Positions 54,650 to 64,000 of a DNA stretch of 64,000 nt are shown in pieces. Under the pieces are notes generated by a model. The model did no database searches and was not told the DNA's origin. It saw only the letters and a program-made list of their open reading frames with translations. Position 1 is the stretch's first letter. Each line of letters opens with the position of its first letter. Origin of the DNA: Chondrocystis sp. NIES-4102 (GTDB lineage Bacteria > Cyanobacteriota > Cyanobacteriia > Cyanobacteriales > Xenococcaceae). The DNA is taken from positions 4,451,001 through 4,515,000 of the forward strand of contig AP018281.1 in the NCBI GenBank assembly GCA_002368355.1, written 5' to 3'. Position numbers and translations under genes: made by a program.

Positions 54650-54967
54650 ATGAATACAGAACTCAATACCCATAATGAAATTTGGCAAAGATTAGAACAG
54701 GGAAAACAGGCTAAGGCTGCTCAAGGTGGCTATGCTGGCTATGGATCTCCTGCCTTTGGTCAAAAGGCTGTTAATGGAGAATTAGTGATAGATTCTCAAG
54801 AACAAGAAATTATTGAATTAATCCGTCGCCATCATAAATCTGGAAAATCACTTCAGCAGATTGCAGATTGGTTAAATCGTAATGACTATAAGACAAAACG
54901 CGGTCAGCAGTGGCGTAGAATATCCATTAAACGAGTTTTAGATCGTCTTTATGGCAAAAGTAAATAA
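54650..54967 (+). CDS. Stand-alone Recombinase (PF07508-like) domain protein
   Basis: 105 residues. The region GGYAGYGSPAFGQ then SQEQEIIELIRRHHKSGKSL QQIADWLNRNDYKTKRGQQW matches the Recombinase domain of large serine recombinases (helical, DNA-binding; typical G.s...IA..LN..G). The catalytic resolvase domain with its serine is absent, both in the protein and in the surrounding DNA. Such orphan domains occur in many cyanobacteria and may be regulators or domesticated relics. Promoter region is shared with the ferredoxin gene. Confidence 0.75.
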   Translation: MNTELNTHNEIWQRLEQGKQAKAAQGGYAGYGSPAFGQKAVNGELVIDSQEQEIIELIRRHHKSGKSLQQIADWLNRNDYKTKRGQQWRRISIKRVLDRLYGKSK

Positions 54968-55249
54968 TTTATGTCTCATCAATCTTTTTAACTAGTAGAA
55001 CCTTTAATAACCTTAAAATCTTATCTAGTCTTCATTGTGCTTTTTATATTGTAACATCTCTCTCATAATAAACCCTAAACTAACTAAAAAAAAAGTACTT
55101 AATCAAAATTAATTAGAATAATTAAGGTTTCTATTACTCATTCAAGATTGTTTGTTGCCTGTGTTTTCAAAAAATCGAATTTTATATAAAGATTTTTGCC
55201 CATAATTTCGCTACAGCTTGATTAAATCAAAGCCAACAAAAAACTATTT

Positions 55250-56221
55250 ATGGAATCTTACGAACAATCTTTTGCCTCTCCAGATTTAGAAAGCGTAATA
55301 GATCGTAATCCTTTAATTATTTCTCCAGATATACCTATAATTGAAGCGATCGCTCTAATGAGTAGAGCCAGAGGTGTTAGTTGCCAAATAAGATCCGCCA
55401 ATCATCAGTCTGAATTTTCATTTTCCCACTCCCATATTTCTAGTTGCGCTTTAGTAATGGCAAACTCAAAATTGGTGGGCATTTTGACTGAGCGAGACAT
55501 TGTAAGATTTACTGCTGAAGGATTATGTTTGGAGTCGGTAAAAGTTAACGAAGTGATGACTCAACCAGTAGTAACCTTATTACAAAGCAATCTTAAAGAC
55601 GTATTTGCAGCTTTATTTCTATTTCGGCGTTATCGCATTCGTCACTTACCAATTATTGATGGAACAGGTCAGTTAGTTGGGGTAATATCTCCTGAAACTA
55701 TTCGTCAAGCAATGCGACCTGCCAATCTACTTAAATTAAGACGGGTAGCCGATGTTATGAGTAGAAATCTTATTCATACATCTGCTGATACAAGCGTACT
55801 AAAAATAGCTCAATTAATGGCTTGTGAGCGCGTAAGCTGTGTTGTTATTACCCAAGCCAATTTAGAAGCAGATATTTCTACACCTATAGGTATTATTACT
55901 GAAAGAGATATTCTCCAATTTCAGTTTCTACAAGCCAAACTTGATAATTTAACCGCACAACAAGTAATGAGTAGTCCACTGTTTCTACTCAGCCCCGAAG
56001 ATTCCTTATTAATGGCACATCAAGAAATGCAGCATCGAAAAGTAAGAAGGCTGGTTGTATCTTGGAATTGGGGAAGAGGGTTAGGCATAGTCACCCAAAC
56101 TAGCATTTTACGTATATTTGACCCTATGGAAATGTACGGAGTAATTGAAACTCTCCAACGTACTGTACAGCAATTAGAACAGGAAAAAGCGGATTTATTA
56201 GCTATGATTGACAAAAATTAA
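55250..56221 (+). CDS. Protein of four CBS domains
   Basis: 323 residues with two Bateman modules. CBS units are visible as LIISPDIPIIEAIALMSRAR, then SKLVGILTERDIVRF with VMTQPVVTLLQSNLKDVFAA, VADVMSRNLIHTSADTSVLK and VMSSPLFLLSPEDSLLMAHQ. The repeated GI(L/I)TERDI motif is the adenine-nucleotide-binding type. A C-terminal coiled coil (ETLQRTVQQLEQEKADLLAM) suggests dimerisation. Such a protein often precedes PAS or histidine-kinase modules in larger cyanobacterial sensors; here it stands alone. Signal unknown. Confidence 0.88.
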   Translation: MESYEQSFASPDLESVIDRNPLIISPDIPIIEAIALMSRARGVSCQIRSANHQSEFSFSHSHISSCALVMANSKLVGILTERDIVRFTAEGLCLESVKVNEVMTQPVVTLLQSNLKDVFAALFLFRRYRIRHLPIIDGTGQLVGVISPETIRQAMRPANLLKLRRVADVMSRNLIHTSADTSVLKIAQLMACERVSCVVITQANLEADISTPIGIITERDILQFQFLQAKLDNLTAQQVMSSPLFLLSPEDSLLMAHQEMQHRKVRRLVVSWNWGRGLGIVTQTSILRIFDPMEMYGVIETLQRTVQQLEQEKADLLAMIDKN

Positions 56222-56231
56222 AGAAAAAGAC

Positions 56232-58076
56232 TTATTTTAGCGTCTCAAACCAAGCTTTAATTCCTTCTGCGATCGCTGTTGCCAGTTTATATTGCTCTTG
56301 AGAATTAGTAATCCATTCAAATTCTTGAGGATTAATCATAAAACCCAATTCTAATAAAATAGATGGAGCAGTATGGGGGCGAGTCAAAGCCAAATTATTC
56401 CAATATGTTCCATAGTCAGGACGATTTAACTTAGTTATCAAATAGTTATGTAAGAACATCGCAGGAGCATGAGCTTGGGTATTATACCAAAAAGTACTAA
56501 TTCCTTTAGTATTTTCTGCATCCCCATTATCAGGCAAAGCATTATAATGAATCGAAACAGCTAAATCTGGTTTTATTCGATTAATCATAGCCACCCTATC
56601 TTGTAAAGACACATCTATATCCCTCTCTCTAGTTAAATATACTTTCGCTCCTAGTTTAATTAACTCCTGTTCAATTAACTTAGAAATCAGTAAATTAATA
56701 TCTTTCTCTGGATAACCTGTCGGACCCTTAGCTCCCGATTCTTCGCCCCCATGTCCAGGATCTAAAAGTATTTCTATATCTTTTAAGGGATAATGAAGAT
56801 TAGCATTATTAGGTTTGCCTGCGGTTACATTATTGTTTCTAAAACTATCGGCAGCAAAATTAGAATCTAATATAGTTTTGGGTGGATGACGTAAAGAAAA
56901 AACTAAACTACTCCCTTCATAACGCAAATCATAACCCCATTGTTGTTGACCATGCAGTTGAAAAGTATATTCAATTTTACTTGGCGATACTTGTTGCCAA
57001 TCAAGACGCTTGACCACTGGATCAGCATCAAAACGAATTGTATCAGTTTGCGCCGTAGTATTATAAATAGATAAAACAATACTGGTTTCATTCTGCTTTA
57101 TTTCCACAGGTACAGGTAACTGTAAAGGAAAAGTTATTTCTGTTGCAGATTCTACCTGCCTGGCACTTATTCCACGAATTATTGATATTGCAGGCAGATT
57201 TCCCAATACAGGTTTTGTTTCTACGTTTTTAATCCAGCCACCATAGTCAAGACGCAACCATTCTCCCTCCTTGCCTGTAACTTTAACTCTTGTTCCTTTA
57301 GGTAAGGGAGTTAAACGAGAATAGTCCGTACCTGCTCCTGTTCTAGCTACGCCAAAATCTGCAATAACCTCAACAACTTCAATATCTTGAGGGGCAAGAA
57401 TGCTAATTTCTCCTTTCCCTTTTTGAATTATTTGCTCATCCCCTTTTTTGAGTTCAAATACTGGATTACCATAATCGCGAGGAATATCTAAACTAGTGCA
57501 ACCTGCATATTTTCCTAAAAAAGATTTATTGATAGGTTGATTATCTGCTGTTAATACTGCTGAATTTAAAGGTAGATCGACAGATTCTATTTGAGGTAAT
57601 AATAAAACTTTGCTCCTACCAATTTGTACTGATACATGAGCATCTAAGGGGGCTACTGCACCAAAACAAATCGGTTCATCGGGCAAACGAGCAATATCTA
57701 CTCCTGGAGTTAAAGAATCGCTCGCAAAACCTAATTGTTGAGGAACTTCTGGTTTGTTATTAAGACGATCTACTTTAATTTTTATTTCCTGATCCTGGTG
57801 ACGGATAACGAAAGTATTTTCCCCAATTTTTAAAGGTAAACTAGGAGCGAAATGTCCTGAACTACTGCGATTTCTAACTTTTTTACCATTAATTATAACT
57901 GGATATTGTGGTGCTGCAGTACCAATAAAAAAAATTTTCTCGGCGGTAGTTTGATGTTTAGGGGGAGGATAAACAACTGATAAAGCAGATTTAGCCTGAG
58001 TAGATAAAGGCGTAAGTATCATCCCACACAACATGAAAATCTCACTCACAACTGCTACACCGAGAAATTGTTTCAT
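56232..58076 (-). CDS. N-acetylmuramoyl-L-alanine amidase (Amidase_3), exported
   Basis: 614 residues. A signal peptide (about 1-28: FLGVAVVSEIFMLCGMILTP) leads to beta-rich regions. An SH3b-like domain lies at about 228-290 (VIADFGVARTGAGTDYSRLT, GEWLRLDYGGW), then a possible AMIN-like region. The C-terminal Amidase_3 domain (about 430-614) has ILLDPGHGGEESGAKGPTGY, SIHYNALPDN and LLELGFMINPQEF, giving the Zn-binding His, Glu and His and catalytic Glu. It cleaves peptide side chains from glycan strands in cell division or cell-cell separation. Confidence 0.92.
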   Translation of the reverse strand: MKQFLGVAVVSEIFMLCGMILTPLSTQAKSALSVVYPPPKHQTTAEKIFFIGTAAPQYPVIINGKKVRNRSSSGHFAPSLPLKIGENTFVIRHQDQEIKIKVDRLNNKPEVPQQLGFASDSLTPGVDIARLPDEPICFGAVAPLDAHVSVQIGRSKVLLLPQIESVDLPLNSAVLTADNQPINKSFLGKYAGCTSLDIPRDYGNPVFELKKGDEQIIQKGKGEISILAPQDIEVVEVIADFGVARTGAGTDYSRLTPLPKGTRVKVTGKEGEWLRLDYGGWIKNVETKPVLGNLPAISIIRGISARQVESATEITFPLQLPVPVEIKQNETSIVLSIYNTTAQTDTIRFDADPVVKRLDWQQVSPSKIEYTFQLHGQQQWGYDLRYEGSSLVFSLRHPPKTILDSNFAADSFRNNNVTAGKPNNANLHYPLKDIEILLDPGHGGEESGAKGPTGYPEKDINLLISKLIEQELIKLGAKVYLTRERDIDVSLQDRVAMINRIKPDLAVSIHYNALPDNGDAENTKGISTFWYNTQAHAPAMFLHNYLITKLNRPDYGTYWNNLALTRPHTAPSILLELGFMINPQEFEWITNSQEQYKLATAIAEGIKAWFETLK

Positions 58077-58097
58077 TTTTTTTACTTACAATTTAAA

Positions 58098-59192
58098 TTA
58101 TTTCCATCCTGAGCGATCCATAAGTTTAACAGCAGCAGCATTATTTTTGCCGTAAGCAGATACATTAACCGTATCTTCTTTAAATTGACCAAAACCCTCT
58201 ACAACTGGATTGACAGGAGTTCCCGCTACAACAGGATATTCATTATTACCTATAGCAAAAAACTCTTGAGCTTGAGGACTAGCAAGGTACTCTAAAAAAG
58301 CGATCGCCTTATCTCGATGAGGTGCATTTTTTAACATACCAGCCCCACTTATATTTATGTGAGTACCTCTATCCTGTTGATTAGGAAATAAGACTCCTAC
58401 CTTATCAAATATTTCTTTATTATCTGCATACCTAGCTAAGTAATAAGTATTAGCCAAAGTTAAATCTGCACTTCCTGCTGCAACAGCCTCTATGTTAGAA
58501 GTATCATTGCCTTCAGGAGGGCTAGCCAAGTTAGCCACCAGTCCTTTAATCCATTCCCCTGTTTGTTCTTCCCCCTTAACCTCAATCATTCCTGCAACTA
58601 AAGACTGATTATATATATTGCTGGATGAACGTACTATTATTTTACCTTTCCATTTAGGGTCTGCTAAATCTTCATAAGTAGTTATTTGAGTAGGGTCTAC
58701 TTTGTCTTTGTTATACATAATTACTCTAGCCCGTTTACTATAACCAAACCACAGATTTTGCGGATGCCGTAAATATTGAGGAATTTTTTCTGTTAAAATT
58801 TTCGACTCTACAGGAGCAAAAATTCCAGCTTGCTCTGCTCTCCATAATCTCCCAGCATCGACAGTAATAAGGATATCTGCAGGGCTATTCTCTCCTTCAC
58901 TAGTAATTCTCTCAATTAGTTCATCATCCTTCCCTTCAATTAAATTTATTTTAATTCCTGTGTTCTCTGAAAAACCGTTATACAATTCTTCGTCAGTATT
59001 GTAATGACGAGAGGAATAAATATTAACTTCCCCACCTTTTTGAGTTGAATTTGTTGATGAATTATTAGAATTATTGGTTTCTTGAGATTGCTGATCGCTA
59101 TTTGTTTGATTGCAAGCAACCACTAAGGCTGCAGTACTAATAGCTATAAAACTACGTCGAGAATATTTGTTTATTTTTACTTGTCTATTCAT
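58098..59192 (-). CDS. futA: Fe(3+) ABC transporter substrate-binding protein
   Basis: 364 residues. The N-terminus KYSRRSFIAISTAALVVAC carries a twin-arginine-like signal and a lipobox Cys27; a Ser/Asn-rich linker follows. The binding protein has the FutA/FbpA layout: VNIYSSRHYNTDEELY at about 55-70, where Tyr and His ligand positions occur, DILITVDAGRLWRAEQAGIF, and SADLTLANTYYLARY with the paired Tyr ligands near 249-250. It binds ferric iron for the FutABC importer in the periplasm. The permease and ATPase genes are not here. Confidence 0.87.
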   Translation of the reverse strand: MNRQVKINKYSRRSFIAISTAALVVACNQTNSDQQSQETNNSNNSSTNSTQKGGEVNIYSSRHYNTDEELYNGFSENTGIKINLIEGKDDELIERITSEGENSPADILITVDAGRLWRAEQAGIFAPVESKILTEKIPQYLRHPQNLWFGYSKRARVIMYNKDKVDPTQITTYEDLADPKWKGKIIVRSSSNIYNQSLVAGMIEVKGEEQTGEWIKGLVANLASPPEGNDTSNIEAVAAGSADLTLANTYYLARYADNKEIFDKVGVLFPNQQDRGTHINISGAGMLKNAPHRDKAIAFLEYLASPQAQEFFAIGNNEYPVVAGTPVNPVVEGFGQFKEDTVNVSAYGKNNAAAVKLMDRSGWK

Positions 59193-59347
59193 AAAAATTT
59201 ATAAACTCATTTATCTAGAAATCAAGATATTTTAGATTTCTTATAATACAGTTTTTGCTATTTATTCTCAATAAGCTTTTTGGCAAATTTTTATAATACT
59301 CAACAATCAACTACTGCTTTATTCTTTATGCCTAGAATGCTTTCAAT

Positions 59348-60226
59348 CTAGCTAATTTTCTGTAAAGGAAATCCTAAACTTTCCCTTTGTTCCAAGTACA
59401 ATTGTGCTACTTTTCTCGCAAGATTACGAATTCGGCTAATGTAACGAGTTCTTTCCGTAACAGCTATCACACCTCTAGCATCAAGCAAATTAAAACAGTG
59501 AGAACATTTAAGTACGTAGTCCAAACTGGGCATAACTAAACCCCTATTTATTAGTTGTACGGCCTCTTTTTCATATAATCCAAACAAACTAAATAAAAGC
59601 TCCGTATCTGAAACTTCAAAATTATAAGTACATTGTTCTATTTCGCTTTGAAGAAAAATATCACCATAACTAATAGAGTCGTTCCATTTTATTTTGGTGA
59701 TGGCATCCACATTTTGTAAATACATAGCTAATCTTTCTAAACCATATGTAATTTCAATCGAAACAGGTTGACAATCAATTCCGCCACATTGCTGAAAATA
59801 TGTAAACTGTGTCACCTCCATTCCATCCAGCCAAACTTCCCAGCCAGAACCCCAAGCACCAACCGCAGCATCTTCCCAATTATCTTCAACAAAACGAATG
59901 TCATGGTCTTCAGCATTAATATTTAAAGCTTTTAAAGAATCTAAATAAATCTCCTGAATGTTGTTAGGCGATGGTTTTATCAATACTTGATACTGATAAT
60001 AATGTTGATTTCGGTTAGGATTTTCCCCGTATCTGCCATCAGATGGTCTTCTACAAGGCTCAATATAAGCTACTGACCAGGGTTCAGGGCCTAACGCTCT
60101 TAAAAATGTATGGGGATTTTTTGTACCCGCACCTTTTTCAACATCATACGGTTGAACAATTAAGCAACCACGCGCACTCCAAAAATTATTTAAAGTAGCA
60201 ACTATTTCTTGAAAAGTTAGAGACAT
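59348..60226 (-). CDS. glyQ: Glycyl-tRNA synthetase alpha subunit
   Basis: About 292 residues from ATG 60226 ([16 protein letters not shown] matches the family start; the frame is open 60 codons further, but that part is not conserved). Class II synthetase motifs: [40 protein letters not shown], and [20 protein letters not shown], with the C-terminal [20 protein letters not shown]. It forms the alpha2beta2 GlyRS; glyS encodes the beta subunit elsewhere. It reads toward the iron-binding gene and is divergent from the rRNA operon, whose promoter must lie in the roughly 300 bp between. Confidence 0.95.
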   Translation of the reverse strand: MSLTFQEIVATLNNFWSARGCLIVQPYDVEKGAGTKNPHTFLRALGPEPWSVAYIEPCRRPSDGRYGENPNRNQHYYQYQVLIKPSPNNIQEIYLDSLKALNINAEDHDIRFVEDNWEDAAVGAWGSGWEVWLDGMEVTQFTYFQQCGGIDCQPVSIEITYGLERLAMYLQNVDAITKIKWNDSISYGDIFLQSEIEQCTYNFEVSDTELLFSLFGLYEKEAVQLINRGLVMPSLDYVLKCSHCFNLLDARGVIAVTERTRYISRIRNLARKVAQLYLEQRESLGFPLQKIS

Positions 60227-60529
60227 AAAAATATATCCATTGAAATTTGATTTAAATATTGCTTCAAAAACTATATTACGACCTAGTTTGAGAAGAGAGG
60301 AAATTTTTTTCCAATAAAAGGGTTGACAATCGGGGGGGATAAAAGTATATTGGTAAATGCGCGGTTGAGAGGGGAGACCTCGAAACAGCAGCCCGAACCT
60401 AGACAAAGCAATAGTTTGACGAATTTTTCAAGCCAAGTAAAAAGCTTTTTTCAACTTGAATAAATAAAAAATAAAGTAGAGAAACAAGAGTCGAAAAGTC
60501 AAATAAAACTTGATGGAAGTAGATTCATC

Positions 60530-62014
<1,485 letters not shown>

Positions 62015-62179
62015 AAAGGGAGACCTAATTCAATTACCAGAAGAAGTAGGGCAAGTTGTTTGCTCGATTCAAATAAAACTGAGTAAGAAGAAAACATCCC
62101 AGAAGGTCGGTTCAAGAAGAAAGAAGAAGCGAGAAGAAGCGTCAAACTAATTGTTAGGGTTCAAGGCAAGAGAAAAAAT

Positions 62180-62253
<74 letters not shown>

Positions 62254-62328
62254 CCACCAACCGAATCATTGAGAAAAGAGGTAATCATTGATCTACTATC
62301 TAGGTCAGTGGTAACAGAAAAAATGAGA

Positions 62329-62401
62329 GGGGGTATAGCTCAGTTGGTAGAGCGCCTGCTTTGCAAGCAGGATGTCAGCGGTTCAAGTCCGCTTACCTCC
62401 A
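62329..62401 (+). tRNA. tRNA-Ala(TGC)
   Basis: 73 nt. GGGGGTA pairs with TACCTCC; anticodon loop TTTGCAA with TGC at 62362-62364; T-loop GTTCAAGTC. A CCA follows at 62402-62404. Confidence 0.96.
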
Positions 62402-62474
62402 CCAAAGAGAAGGAAAATTCAGCACTATCATTACTAATAGATGAGGATGCTGGACTTTACCAAGTCTAGTAAAA

Positions 62475-62493
62475 GAACCTTGAAAACTGCATA
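62475..62493 (+). promoter_or_regulatory. Box A antitermination element
   Basis: GAACCTTGAAAACTGCATA lies between tRNA-Ala and 23S, the conserved position and sequence for NusB/S10-dependent antitermination in cyanobacterial rRNA operons. Confidence 0.75.
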
Positions 62494-62609
62494 AAGACTA
62501 ATAAGATAAGAGCCGAAAAGAGCTAAGTAAAAAGGTAACTAAGTCAAAAAAGTTATCGAAATCTAGATTAAGTCCAAGGTAGAAAACCTAAAATCAAAGA
62601 TAAAAATCA

Positions 62610-64000
<1,391 letters not shown>

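Noticed and set aside
54650..54967. Active serine recombinase of a mobile element
   Set aside because: No catalytic resolvase domain, attachment repeats or element boundaries are seen nearby.
60227..60406. Sixty extra N-terminal codons on glyQ
   Set aside because: The extension is not conserved in GlyQ, and the family start MSLTFQEI is at 60226.

Overview
The window comes from a low-GC cyanobacterium. The evidence is a 16S rRNA with the cyanobacterial signature stretches, a psbA gene for photosystem II D1, a BciB-type divinyl reductase, an rRNA spacer carrying tRNA-Ile and tRNA-Ala, CBS-CP12 proteins, and many HIP1 octamers (GCGATCGC) in the core genome. Gene content fits a unicellular or pleurocapsalean-like lineage, but that placement is a guess without a search.

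Region 1 (1-2117) holds the tail of an unknown protein, a SAM methyltransferase, and what looks like a transposon relic (paired end repeats plus a TniQ N-terminal scrap). Region 2 (2118-7561) is the accessory highlight. It is a 5.4-kb integrative element bounded by a 37-bp direct repeat that is the 3' part of a tRNA-Val gene; the intact tRNA lies at the right end (7536-7607). The element encodes a tyrosine recombinase and a Rep_trans-type rolling-circle initiator/relaxase, with about 3 kb of non-coding DNA. That DNA carries four related palindromic modules, hairpins, and arm-type repeats at both ends. It looks like a minimal integrating rolling-circle replicon.

Region 3 (7.9-24.3 kb): a MoxR ATPase/DUF58 pair; a signalling group of DUF928 protein, CHASE2-GGDEF-EAL protein and TPR-CHAT protease-like protein; a TetR regulator with a membrane protein; a DUF4388/small GTPase/roadblock set split by a decayed gene; and a TPR protein.

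Region 4 (24.3-32.4 kb) is nitrogen scavenging: ureA, ureB, ureG, ureD and ureE (ureC and ureF absent here), an aldo/keto reductase, and aliphatic amidase AmiE. A repeat-built Arg/Asp protein, a small membrane protein and a Gfo/Idh/MocA oxidoreductase follow.

Region 5 (32.7-53 kb) is mostly housekeeping: an outer-membrane-like protein, bciB, tRNA-Ser, psbA, a metallophosphatase, DUF3038/DUF4335, ddl, a creatininase-family enzyme, nurA, a DprA-like protein, ilvN, a hydrolase plus acyltransferase pair resembling a split phytyl ester synthase, metG, a LabA-like NYN protein and lptC.

Region 6 (52.3-60.2 kb): tandem CBS and CBS-CP12 genes with thioredoxin and ferredoxin on the same strand (a redox/energy-sensing set), an orphan recombinase-domain protein, a four-CBS protein, a cell-wall amidase, a FutA-like iron-binding protein and glyQ. 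Region 7 (60.5-64 kb) is the rRNA operon 16S, tRNA-Ile, tRNA-Ala and 23S, cut by the window end. No CRISPR array was seen.
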